Position numbers and translations under genes: made by a program. Shown here piece by piece: positions 54,225 through 64,000 of a stretch of DNA of 64,000 bases; position 1 is the stretch's first letter; the number at the start of each line of letters is the position of its first letter. The stretch spans positions 38,122,901-38,186,900 of the forward strand of contig JAQMRL010000004.1 of assembly GCA_035578175.1 (NCBI GenBank). The letters are read 5' to 3'. A model generated the notes under the pieces. It was not told the origin of the DNA, did not search any database, and saw nothing but the letters and a program-made list of their open reading frames with translations. The stretch comes from Catonia carolina (lineage: Eukaryota > Arthropoda > Insecta > Hemiptera > Achilidae).

Positions 54225-54585
54225 TAATAGGAGTTTATTTTAGTTATCGTGTGGGTCCCGGATTAGTTAAGAATAAAACAGAAAAGTTTCACTGTAAAAC
54301 ACAAGTTCGAAATGTTTTATTATTTCGCAAATTACAAAGGTTATTTACATTTGTTACATACCTGTAAAACACAAGAAACAACATTCAATGTTTATTCTTC
54401 GCAATCTTGTCTCGCACACGGTTTATAACTATTTTAATTTAAATTCAATTATAATAAGAACATTGCTATGTATTGCACTTGTTTATTAACGCTCAGCTGT
54501 TTGTTCTTCTAGAGCTCTGTAATTTCGACTCTCTGAGTTCAGGCGGGAGAATTTTAAATCATATGTAGGAGCTGACTCCTTACAT
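54225..54585 (-). repeat. 5' LTR of the compact Gypsy element
   Basis: The same sequence as the left LTR. A TATAAA lies mid-LTR (minus strand), with AATAAA and AATGTTGTTT downstream of it. The last is a possible self-primer (see findings). Confidence 0.9.
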
Positions 54586-54789
54586 CCATAATATAAATAT
54601 TTTCACAAAAACATTTTCCTGCAATACTGAGTACCTCTCATCAAAATTATTCATTTTTTAAATAGAAAATTACTATGTACATAGATATTTACATTTTGTA
54701 GGCTAATACTTTCCACTCACTATAATTTTTATGTAGGCCTACATTTAAACGCTATCACTTAAGTCCAAACATGATAACGTTTCAGTCGT

Positions 54790-55260
54790 CTAATTTCTTT
54801 ATTGTTTAAATGTATGGCCAATTCATTTTCATGATGTTCAAGTCTCGCCTGGTATTTTGTGTTAAAACACCTTACCTCGTCAATGACTGCAGGATAGTTC
54901 CAACAATTGTGTATTTCTGCATTCCTTGCAAACCATGGTGCCCTTGTTTTAGCCCGAATAACCTTATTCTGGAACCTTTGAATTACGAGTAAATACTCGT
55001 ACCTCTATGTTACTACTGCTGGTAGTTCCCTAAAGTTGAATGCTATACAATCCAACTGGTTTAAGCATAGTCTTGTAAATCAGCAACTTATTCATAAGAG
55101 AGAAAGAAGAGTTCCCACCAATCAGCCAGTACATCCTTTTTATTTTACAGTCAATTTATTCCTGTTAATTTTCACGTGGGTTTTCAAAGTTAACCGCCTG
55201 TCAAGATGCATACCTAGGTACTTCACAACTTCAGTTTGTAGTAAATCAACAAAAATATGA
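54790..55260 (-). pseudogene. jockey-like LINE reverse transcriptase, C-terminal fragment, frameshifted
   Basis: Minus-strand reading gives V-K-Y-L-G-M-H-L-D-R-R-L-T and N-K-L-L-I-Y-K, then K-P-V-G-L-Y, then in another frame A-P-W-F-A-R-N, and finally Y-Q-A-R-L-E-H-H-E-N. That is the order of the thumb and C-terminal end of jockey-clade ORF2 proteins. At least two frame changes and several stops show it is dead. The head of a second fragment of the same kind faces it at 55520. Confidence 0.75.
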
Positions 55261-55519
55261 CTTTTAAAATTAATTTTACATTATAAATGTTACTATCAAT
55301 TTTCGTCGAGTATTTATTTCCAATCACTTAGACATTTTATGTTGAACATCAACTATACAGTAAATTATAACTTAACTTCACTGCGTTTATCAACATAAAC
55401 CATGGCAATACCCTTAACAAAAAAATATCATTATATAACTACCTCCTCAAGCTAAATTTTACACATCCAAGTCAAATTTGTAGTTCAGTGAAATCAACTA
55501 TCTTAATATTGCAGTCATT

Positions 55520-55720
55520 TTGTCTATCAAGATTTCTGTGTACTCTCCTTGGTACGTAAAACGAGAAACTCTTTACAATGACCTAAGAGTACCAACCATA
55601 CCAGACACCATAAAACATTTCTATTATAAATTTTCCCAGCAAATACAAAACGGTTTTAGTTCATCAAATGCATATGACAGACTTTCGGACAATCCTCCTC
55701 AAGGACTAAAGAGAGCGTAG
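55520..55720 (+). pseudogene. jockey-like LINE ORF2 C-terminus, plus orientation
   Basis: An open stretch ends at a stop at 55718-55720. It carries P-W-Y-V, then L-Y-N-D-L-R-V-P-T-I-P-D and N-P-P-Q-G-L-K-R, the terminal signature of jockey-type reverse transcriptases. The rest of the protein is absent. Confidence 0.7.
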
Positions 55721-55805
55721 AAAATAAATAATCCTCGGAGCCCTTAGAAACATACTAGTAAACGTTGTTGCCGACCAGGTCGATGACACGTGGCGAAACC
55801 TTGCT

Positions 55806-55905
55806 TACGTAGTTGGTGGCCCTGAAAAGAGCCGTTTAATTGGTTCGGGAGACCTGAAAAGGACCGTTTGGGTTTTAACGGTGGCCCTGAAAAAGGCCGT
55901 TGTAG
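55806..55905 (-). terminator. three tandem histone-mRNA-type stem-loops
   Basis: Minus-strand hairpins lie at 55883-55898, 55850-55865 and 55818-55833, each with a TTTC loop and an upstream AACGG. The outer two have full stems (with G-T pairs) and ACC or AC flanks; the middle one is degenerate. Spacing is about 33 bp. GC-rich sequence at 55906-56005 lies upstream of them on the minus strand, but no histone protein could be read there. Confidence 0.6.
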
Positions 55906-56007
55906 ATAGCAGGAAGCGGCGAGCCGGCGTGTTGAGAGCGGAGCCCGAAGAGCGACGGTACAGCACCGGGTTCAGGCCTAGCTCCCCCTTAGCGGAAGTT
56001 GGGGTTC

Positions 56008-56100
56008 AGGGGGTCTGAAAACGTGTAGATCCGGTGAAAACTCGATTTCGAAAAATCGACATGAAAACAATACTTTCCTAAGAGAAAGTAAAAATAAGTA
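56008..56100 (-). repeat. 'TTTTACTTTCTC' repeat fragment, minus orientation
   Basis: The complement reads TTTTACTTTCTCTTAGGAAAG, then TTGTTTTCATGTCGATTTTTCG and TTTTCACCGGATC (quoted in parts), matching the family start. Confidence 0.7.
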
Positions 56101-57440
56101 TTTTGATGCAGACTATGATTTTTAATACCAGCTTATTTTCCAAAAAAAAAAAATTGAAAGTTATGTTTTGTAAAAGGGAAAGAAAACAATATTGTTTTTA
56201 CTGATCGATATATTTTCAAAATTAAAGTTAAATATTTTGTTTGAAATTAAAGCAAACAACTTTCATTTACTTAAAACAAATTTCTCTATGACGAAACTTG
56301 TTCAAGGTGTTTTCAGTTTGAAAACACAAAGTTAGAATGAAAATGTAGCTTTTAATAATTAAGCCTGGCCCCAATTTTAACGAATCGATATATCAAGCTC
56401 ATATTTTCAACGTTTTTGTCTTCAAAAGAGCTTTAAAATGAAAATATTACGTGTTTTTTTTTTTTTTTTGAATAAAATTCGCTTCACTTACGTCTGTCGC
56501 AGCCCGGAAATTTGGGAGGATAGTTACTTGAGAAGAAAAATAATAGTTACTGTATAAAATATTAGTACACACAAATTTTTTATTTATTTTTCTTGAACTA
56601 CGTTTAAGTCAGATTGGATGAAATGATTTCTGAACATTTTTTTATTAATAAAATATTTGGAATGGAAAACTCGAAAGAAACTTTTTCAAAACATAGTTTT
56701 TAATGCTAAATAAAATTAAACTATACAAATTATAAAACATAGATCTTGTAATTAATAAATTACTTAATAAATAATGAATAATAGTAATTTTGTTAAAGAA
56801 ATTTCATAAAATGTTAGACATAAATACATAAAGTTGAAACAATACAGATCAAAAATAATAAAAACTAATGAACATCGGTTAGTTTATACAAAGAAATAGC
56901 GAAGTAAATGTTAGATTGTATTTTGTTGAACTGAATTATTTTACAGTAAAAGAGTGTACAATTCAAAAATTAAGTAATGAAATAGATATTGTTAAATCTC
57001 AGGTAAAACTCAAATAAGATGTAATAAATTCTGAGTTACCGATGAAAATCTAAAAGTACAGGTTCGTCCTCTGTGAGTGTTTCAAGATATTTCTTTAATT
57101 CCTATGAGTTGAGCACAGATAATCATTTGCTTTCCAGTTCCATTTTTGGAATTTATACTGCAGCCGAAATAAATAAATTGTATTTATTGAATAGGTTGTT
57201 ACTTCGAATTACAAACTGCAAACAGACAATGCGTCAATCTTATTCAGTGTTATGACAACCAGGCAACGGAAACTGTCTTTATATCATATTATTGTATATC
57301 ATTATTTATATACTGTATTTATTTAGTTTCTAGGAATTTATTATTAATAAAATTTACATTTAACATTATTAAAACTCGTTTTCAAAGCTGATAGAATATT
57401 AGAATATTAAGTTCTTTTATAACTGATAAGACACATTTTC
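56101..57440. other. non-coding, nothing recognised
   Basis: AT-rich; no supported feature. Confidence 0.6.
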
Positions 57441-57635
57441 TTTTTTTTTAACGTCGCATTAATTGGAAGGTCATTATCGACGACGTTGGGGTGCAACGTA
57501 CTGTATTTTGTAACTGTATTTGGATGAAATGATTTTTTTGTAACGTATGAAAATATGCCATGCCTGAGTGGGATTCGAACCCAGGACCGCATGATGAGAG
57601 ACGAGCACGTTACCAACTACGCCAATAAGACACTG
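57441..57635 (-). repeat. tRNA-derived SINE, head A with tail 2
   Basis: Minus strand: GTTGGTAACGTGCTCG, CTCATCATGCGGTC, GGGTTCGAATCCC, then GGCATATTTTCATACG, and tail 2 (CACCCCAACGTCGTCG, GATAATGACC, ATGCGACGTTAA). Confidence 0.85.
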
Positions 57636-57727
57636 GTTACAAATTGCAAAATCGTACGTCTTAAAACATTCATTCTGTGACGTCTTTAACATAGTTAAAT
57701 AAAATAATTATAAAATTTTTAAATTTT

Positions 57728-57860
57728 TTTTATTCATTTATTTAACGTCGCATCAACATCAAAGGTCATTAGCGACGACGTTGGGGTGTAACTATATACA
57801 ATGGAGGATGAAATGAGGTTTTGTAACGTATGAAAATATGCCTTGCCTGAGTGGGATTTT
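57728..57860 (-). repeat. 5'-truncated SINE, tail 2
   Basis: The same tail 2 and body as 57441-57635, ending inside the B-box region, so most of the head is lost. Confidence 0.8.
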
Positions 57861-58237
57861 TAATTAAATATAAATTTTATATAAATATATAAATTTTTAT
57901 AAATTTTTAATTTATATATGTATTTCCTTGATTCAAATGTTTATTTAACGTATATAAAATCACTTTACATAATTTTTCAACAAAATAGTTTTGAGTTAAC
58001 AATCTATTGTACACTATTGATAGTTCAACAAAACCTACAACATAATATTCATGTTGTGTTTCACCAAAACCTAGAAAATTAATTTTCTATTAAGTTTAGT
58101 TAAAAATATAATTATGTATAAACAAATTAGAAAAGACAAATAAGTTTCCGTTTAAACTTCAATTTTTGCCGCGTATTGTACTATACATATTAAGAAAAAC
58201 TTTGAAAAGTTTATAAACTTTCCCCAAAATAATTCCA

Positions 58238-58432
58238 GCCGGCCGCATTGGCGCAGTTGGTAACGTGCTCGCCTCTCATCATGCGGTCCTGGGTTCGAAT
58301 CCCACTCAGGCACGGCATATTTTCATACGTTACAAAAATCATTTCATCCATGGTACAAAAGTTACACCCCAACGTCGTCGCTAATGACCGTTGTAGTTGA
58401 TGCGACGTTAAATAAATGAATTAAAAAATAAT
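58238..58432 (+). repeat. tRNA-derived SINE, head A with tail 2, best-preserved copy
   Basis: The A box (TTGGCGCAGTTGGTAACG) and B box (GGGTTCGAATCCC) are intact. The tail ends GATGCGACGTTAAATAAATG followed by A-rich sequence. It is the reference for head A. Confidence 0.88.
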
Positions 58433-58494
58433 AATTTCAAATAGTTTTTGAAGTTTTAAGATTTTTTATCCCTGATTAGTGTACGTTTCAATTT

Positions 58495-58728
58495 GTTCAG
58501 TTTAATAACAATAAGCAACCCTATGATCTAATAAGATGAGGATGATACATATGGCGTGTAAATGAAATGTAGTCTTGTACAAACTCAGGCCAACCATTCC
58601 TGAGAGGGTGTGGTTAAGTGAACCCCAACCATCAAAGTAACCACTGTCTAGCATAAAAGTAAATACCTTTATTAGGATTTGAACCACGGAACCTTTGTCT
58701 TTACCACTAGACCAATCTGGTGGATTAT
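58495..58728 (-). repeat. SINE family D, copy 2
   Basis: Minus strand: TTGGTCTAGTGGTAAAGAC (A box) and GGTTCAAATCCTAATA (B box), then the body shared with 48245-48515. Confidence 0.7.
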
Positions 58729-60214
58729 TTTTAAGATGTGAGTTGAATAATGAAATTAGCTTACGAACGAAAATTGATTAATTAGCCTGAAATTTAAAAA
58801 AACACTATAGAAAAACGGATACAAAATGATAAACCATTTCTTTTTAATACTTTGTCGTGATGCGATGTTAAAATAATTCATTTTGTCAATAACAATTTTT
58901 TTATAGAGCAACATCAAAATTATTAAACAAGCTTTTTTGCTAAATTTTATCATTATTTTATGAATATAAAATTGTAGTCACTTTGTAATTACATTAACCC
59001 GTAATCTGCCTAATGCACACAGAAATAAAAGCATGTAATGCAATGTCATAAAATATATTTTGTTTTGGTGAGAATGATGAGTGACTTTCATAAATTTCCG
59101 ACCTTTTAACAACTTGATGTAACCTACAAAATAAATTTATATCAAACTGATGTAAAATTACTAACTGGGTCAGTCCATTTAATTAGTTTCATTTAATTTT
59201 AGTCATTGTAGACATTTAATTGTAGTTCTGTCTATAAGCTTAGCTGTAACAAGATAAATTTTGAAAAATACCAAGCGTTGTCATTTTTAGGACGTAATAT
59301 CTCCTCCAATGAGCTCAGATAACTTAAAAACAATGTAATAACTTTAAATTGTTAAAAATTGGTAAAAGAAAAGGAAGTAAAAGCACACGAATGAACCTTC
59401 ATGTATGAGTAGATGTACTTAATAACTGAAAGTTGAAAAATTGTGTCTTGTAGTTCTAATCGGTCTTTAAAAAATTATACCTCAAAAATGGGGAAAATTA
59501 CGATGATGTTGGAAATGTTTTCCTAAATTTTCACTTTTAAGACTTCCCTTAAGACTTATTTTATATTTTAGATAAAATTTGAACATATATAGGCTATTAA
59601 AATGTTGCTTTTTGCGTTTTGAATAAGTAACTTTAACCTCATGTCAGTAGCATAAATATATTTCGTGATATCGGTGATTACATAAACCCTTGGCATTTGA
59701 ACGTTTGGAAAAACAAAAATGGCCGCCAAGCAAAAACCAAGGGCAGTAAAAATAAATTAATGACTATTTTGAATTTGAAATAGGTAAAGGTGATACTATA
59801 AATTATGAGATAATTTTTAAAAATGGTATAAAGCAACCAAACAAATATTTTCTGATGACTTTAAGAAATTGACCCACCTGTAAAAAAATCAATGGAAATT
59901 ATTTTTCAAACAATACTTTTATAATATTAATAATCTTTATAAGACTGAGGATAAAAATATCTTTGACAAATATTTGTTGAGCAAATCCTCCCCGTTAGTT
60001 ACAACAATAATGATAAAAAAACATAATTTCCATATTTTTTCACAATAGTAACTCAAACATATTCTTTCCAAAAACTATAAATTTATTTATAATAAGTTAC
60101 CTATCACCAGTTAATTAATGTTGTTTCTTTAAATATTAAGTAACGATATTTAATTTTTTAGTTATAGTATTTTGGAAGTTTCATTTATGATTGAATTGTT
60201 TGCATTAAGTTAAA
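58729..60214. other. non-coding, nothing recognised
   Basis: AT-rich; no supported feature. Confidence 0.6.
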
Positions 60215-60350
60215 TTATTTATTATTATTATTATTATTATTTGTAAACAAGAAATAAATAAATATGTACAACGATTTACAATGTACGAGATGGAGGAAAT
60301 TGACCAACCCAACTATGACTAAAAGCCATGTCCTCGGGTAGGTTTTCTCT
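60215..60350 (-). repeat. possible LINE 3' tail ending in (AAT)n
   Basis: On the minus strand a non-AT-rich 80-bp stretch is followed by TATTTATTTATTTCTTG and about nine AAT units (60219-60243). Many insect LINEs end this way, but no coding part is preserved. Confidence 0.3.
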
Positions 60351-61417
60351 TCTTTTATTTAGTAATACAGTACAAAAGAGATTTAAAAACTACGTTAGGA
60401 TTAAAAACAATGACATTTCAAAATAAAAAACAATTTCTTAAAAAAATTAAAAAAGAATACATTCTAAGGACTAATAAATCTAATTAGTAAACAATATATG
60501 GTTTTAAAATCATGCAAATATTCAAAGTTATAATTTATAAAAAACAACTTTGAACATAACTTTTAATAAAATTCTAAAAAAGTTCAAAAATAACTAATTT
60601 TATGTATAACTTTAAGGTTAAACAATCACTTAAAAAAGGACAATCTAAAATTAGTATAATAAATTTAGAAAAGACCAAACTATAAAAATGGGATTTAATA
60701 TAAGTCAATTTAACTGAAATAAGTTACTGTAACATTTTTGATATGTTACTTCGTTCCTTCATTGGAATTACTTTCATTTATTTCAATAATACAGTATTTA
60801 ATGCACTAAGTTAAAGTCATTTAAGTATCGAAGTTTACTTTTCTCTTTCATTTTTCAGTATAGCCTATTATAAAAATGTTTTCTTCTTTATAGTATTTCA
60901 ACAAAACTATACTGTTTTAATCTTTATCCGTATATTTACACTCCGTTTGGTTTTCATTTACTTTGGCAAGAATTCTTCTGGAACTAATCTCTTTCCTTTT
61001 TCGTGTTCCATTAGAAAAATATCTAAGTTTAACGTGCACTATCTTCGACAGTAACTAATAAACATTTTCTGTTAACAAATAAAAGATGTCATGTATAAAA
61101 CTTCTGATATTTATAACCTGTAATTTTTTGTAATAGCCTTTTAGAAATTATTCGGTGATTAAACTTTGGTTTTATTTAACTTCAGTCTAATATTGTGATA
61201 TGTATTCCTAGTTCTTTCAGGATCTGGTTAGTTCTAAATAACAGATTTTAAGTTTATAACGACTATTTATTTACAAATTAATTTTTACAGTTAACCTATA
61301 ATAAACAGAAGTTACACTAGATTATTTTAATTAATAAAAGATTAAATTGAATGCAAAATATTCTAAAATTTAACTAGAACAACGAAGTTTAATTATTAAT
61401 AATAATAAAATAATTAT
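60351..61417. other. non-coding, nothing recognised
   Basis: AT-rich; no supported feature. Confidence 0.6.
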
Positions 61418-61450
61418 CACGCACACACACGCGCACACACACACACACGC
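61418..61450. repeat. (CA)n microsatellite with CG interruptions
   Basis: CACACACACGCGCACACACACACACACGC, shown by position only; it makes short Val/Cys-rich minus frames that are not genes. Confidence 0.9.
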
Positions 61451-61475
61451 CACATAGTAAAACCTGTTAAAACTA

Positions 61476-61593
61476 GGCCGGCATATAGTGTTGTGGTCAG
61501 CGTAACTGGCTTCTAAGCCAGGACCCCGGATTTTATTCTTGATCATATCAAGCAGTTTTTCATCATTCATCTTCATCTATCATCCCAAAAAAT
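61476..61593 (+). repeat. tRNA-derived SINE, head B, tail lost
   Basis: GGCCGGCATATAGTGTTGTGG, then CTGGCTTCTAAGCCAGG and CATCATTCATCTTCATC match the head and neck of the 8302-8463 copy. Confidence 0.65.
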
Positions 61594-62708
61594 ATATTTA
61601 AATTGCAAAACACAATTGTACAGCCGGAGGCCTATGTCATATATAATTTTTTATATTAGAAAATGTAATAAATTAAATCAAATTACATTATCCCTTAACA
61701 TTTTTAAATGCATAGCTGTTTTTAAAGAAAAATTTATTAATAGAATTTTGCACAGTTATTTTTACGTTACGCTTAATACAGTTTTATTAAAATACCAAAC
61801 ACAATGCGTGTATAATTCCAAAAATAAATAAAAATAATCTAAAATTTATATCCTCGTGTAAATTATTCTTTAATTATGAGTGGAAATAAGTTCCAGGAAA
61901 ACTTATCATTTCCATTTTCTCGTCATTGTCAGAAGATAATAAGGTATAAAGGGTAATAGGTAAATTTAATTATATTAATAACAACGGTAAAAATTAACAT
62001 AAAAGTGCCTGGAGAATAAAATGTATTACAATTAATTAAATTAATTATGTACATAGTCTACTAACTATTATGTGACTGGAAAGACTTCAGGGATTTAATA
62101 AAAACGGTTCTGTTAAAAAAAACGGAAGTAATTAAAAGATCCATTAGGAATTACATAGAAGAAATAAAAGTTACTCAAAAAGAATCAAATAAAAAACTTA
62201 GACTGCTGTAAACTAAATTCTTAAATTATAGGTAAAACCACACCGATTCCGTTGCCGTAACGGATGTTTCACAGAAATACAGTCCGTAAAGTTAAACTGT
62301 GTCTCTCACCCGGCCAAGCCTAGCTACTACTAGTCTAACTAAAAACATCCTCCGCGTTGGTGAATATACACTCTTTACGTAAATTGAAAATTGAAAATAA
62401 AATTTCATGAAAAATACTCGTAGATATAGACTATATATACATATAACAACCATTTCAATTTATTAAACAATCAAACAACCACTTCTCAACGGAATGATTT
62501 ATTTTTGTTGTACTAATGTGTGTGCGATGTTTGTAGAAATGTACTATAATGACCCCGCACGGCTACCCACTCTATCGCGGTGTCCTCAAAGTCAAAGCTT
62601 TTATTAAAACTCAAGAACTGTACGCAATTCGTTTTTAGATGATGTAAATGTAGAAACGACTAGTTTAAATTAATACTGCTGAAACCAACAACTCGTTCGT
62701 GTAAATAT
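61594..62708. other. non-coding, nothing recognised
   Basis: AT-rich; no supported feature. Confidence 0.6.
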
Positions 62709-63103
62709 GTTGTTGTTTAGGTCATCAGCCAAAAGGCTGGTTTGAACCTGTAGAGGTTTTACTAAGTAAATCGAGGAGTGAGGTGGTTTACCATTACCTT
62801 CCTCACTGAGTGGAAAAGTACACTTATCAGCATGCCAGGCCCTCTGAAAAGCTTATATTTTCCACTCTGCAAATGACACTTTCACTTCATTCACCACAGG
62901 GTCTGGCTGTATAATGAAATCCATTACTTTCAGACGAGATAACTCTGATTAGTGTCTTTTACACCTCTACCTCTTCTGTTCTTAAATGATTCAGTCATTT
63001 ATTTGGCTGACCATGTGATAAGAAACAGAACTATTTATTTTAGCTCTGCAACTAACAGATTGAGTGTAAATAATTTGACGCTCCACCTGTCTGTTATGGG
63101 CAA
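62709..63103 (+). repeat. ~390-bp 'TTTAGGTCATCAGCC' family repeat, full copy
   Basis: Intact from TTGTTTAGGTCATCAGCC to CTCCACCTGTCTGTTATGGGC; the best reference copy. Confidence 0.82.
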
Positions 63104-63328
63104 GTGTAAATCTAACATTGCAATAAACTGATGGATTAAGTCACGTTAAACTACACCATTCATAGATTTGTCAAAAAATAAATCCTTTATTTCATGACGC
63201 CGAGGATCGTACACCAAACACCAATATGTGCAGTTTGTTTGTGAAACACTCGAGGATTTTCAGTGCTCTATATTCGACAGTTGTTAACATAGCCATGCAA
63301 GTGAAACCACTCGTTATCACAACACGAT

Positions 63329-63621
63329 CCCCTCCCCTTAGATTCCAACTAAACCAAAGAATGACTCAATTTCAAATGTATTCATAAATTTGAACATTTG
63401 CCCTCCCCTTAGGTTCCAACTAAACCAAACAATGACTCAATATCAAATGTACCCATAAATTTGAATAACATTTGCCCTCCCCTTAGGTTCCATCTAAACC
63501 TAAGAATGACTCAATTTTAAATGTACCCATAAATTTAAACAACGTTTGCCCTCCCTTAGGATCCAACTAAACCAAAGAATGACTCAATTTCAAATGTACC
63601 CATAAATTTTAATAACAATTG
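63329..63621. repeat. minisatellite, four units of about 71-74 bp
   Basis: Units start near 63329, 63400, 63474 and 63548 with CCTCCCCTTAGGTTCCA. They contain AATGACTCAAT and end CATAAATTTGAA...TTTG. Units differ by a few bases each. Confidence 0.9.
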
Positions 63622-64000
63622 TGAACACCTTAATACCGTTTTTATCGACAAAAGAACGACAATACTGCAAACGTTTTCCGTGGTCTATTTCTATCAGTTC
63701 ACGTACTACAACAATGCGGTTAGATTGCGAATTTAGTTTTTTAGTTGTCCTAAAAGCAGTTGTTAGTGAAATCCCAGACTGTGAAAATAATTTCCCGAGC
63801 AATTTTCAAGAAGAGCAAGTGAAACGTTCTTTAACATCCTCCAGAACTTTCACGTTTATCACAGATAGACGATCTGTGATTTTATGATCTTGTACACTCT
63901 TAGTATCATAAAATTTATTTAACAAACGCAAGATTTTCGATTCTTTCGGTACGTCCGAATTGATAAATGTTAACTGAAACTCGTATTTTAATAGTTTGTA
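63622..64000 (-). pseudogene. Tc1/mariner-like transposase, N-terminal DNA-binding part, cut by the window end
   Basis: Minus strand from the window edge inward reads N-K-F-Y-D-T-K-S-V-Q-D, T-D-R-L-S-V, V-K-E-R-F, then S-Q-S-G-I-S-L-T-T-A, V-V-V-R-E-L and G-K-R-L-Q-Y-C. This is the paired helix-turn-helix order seen before the DDE core of insect Tc1/mariner-like transposases. One in-frame TGA breaks it near 63813. The catalytic domain is missing where the minisatellite begins. The upstream start lies beyond 64000. Confidence 0.7.

Larger units (their letters stand above)
49628..54585 (-). mobile_element. compact 4.96-kb Ty3/Gypsy retrotransposon, identical LTRs, target duplication CCATA
   Basis: LTRs at 49628-49988 and 54225-54585 are 361 bp each and look identical by eye. 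CCATA flanks both sides (49623-49627, 54586-54590). One further T is ambiguous between LTR and duplication. Gag (54196-53075) and pol (53060-50013) are open and linked by a -1 slippery site. The polypurine tract AAGGGGGGGAG (minus strand) directly abuts the left LTR. Only 28 nt separate the 5' LTR from the gag ATG. There is no env. It looks full-length and very young. Confidence 0.93.

Noticed and set aside
63329..63621. CRISPR-like array
   Set aside because: The repeats are contiguous 71-74-bp units with no unique spacers, in a eukaryotic context. It is a minisatellite.

Overview
This is eukaryotic, AT-rich, repeat-dominated DNA and reads as intergenic or intronic sequence from an insect. 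Several things point that way: short tRNA-headed SINEs, Ty3/Gypsy elements (one with a baculovirus-F/errantivirus-like envelope), Ginger and Tc1/mariner-like transposons, and jockey-like LINE tails. A recurrent 'TTTTACTTTCTC ... ACCGGAAG' repeat looks like one I associate with planthoppers and relatives, so I favour a hemipteran (Auchenorrhyncha). That last step is recollection, not proof.

The only convincing piece of a host gene is one 131-bp exon at 2950-3080 (+). It encodes the hormone-receptor motif of a class B (secretin-family) GPCR, so much of the window may be its intron or flank. A decayed replication-dependent histone gene (3188-3622, minus) lies just downstream, and three more histone-type 3' stem-loops sit at 55818-55898.

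Layout: 1-4.3 kb holds SINE-like repeats, the GPCR exon, the histone relic and a LINE tail. 4540-6974 is a nearly complete Ginger-type DNA transposon with GATA target duplications and one frameshift. 7-20 kb is mostly non-coding but contains a ~740-bp hairpin (8725-9467), a 1.4-kb inverted-repeat element (11381-12801), a promoter-like module with a tandem duplication (14834-15309) and a 148-bp templated duplication (16349/17090). 20511-22521 is a DUF7869-type transposon that appears internally deleted.

23200-41817 is an 18.6-kb Ty3/Gypsy-type endogenous-retrovirus-like element on the minus strand. It has two nearly identical 2,224-bp LTRs, one intact 2,107-codon gag-pol frame and an intact 631-codon envelope. 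Between Gag and protease it carries what looks like a degenerate Ulp1/C48-type domain. 43175-44550 is another inverted-repeat element. 49628-54585 is a compact 4.96-kb Ty3/Gypsy element (minus) with apparently identical LTRs and a canonical A_AAA_AAC slippery heptamer joining gag to pol. The last 9 kb holds jockey LINE tails, several SINEs, a 4-unit minisatellite and a mariner-like transposase relic running off the window end.

The genes do not form a pathway. They are independent mobile elements of different ages. The two LTR elements are young (near-identical LTRs, open frames), while the LINE, histone and mariner pieces are old. The SINEs show head-and-tail shuffling, which suggests shared LINE machinery.
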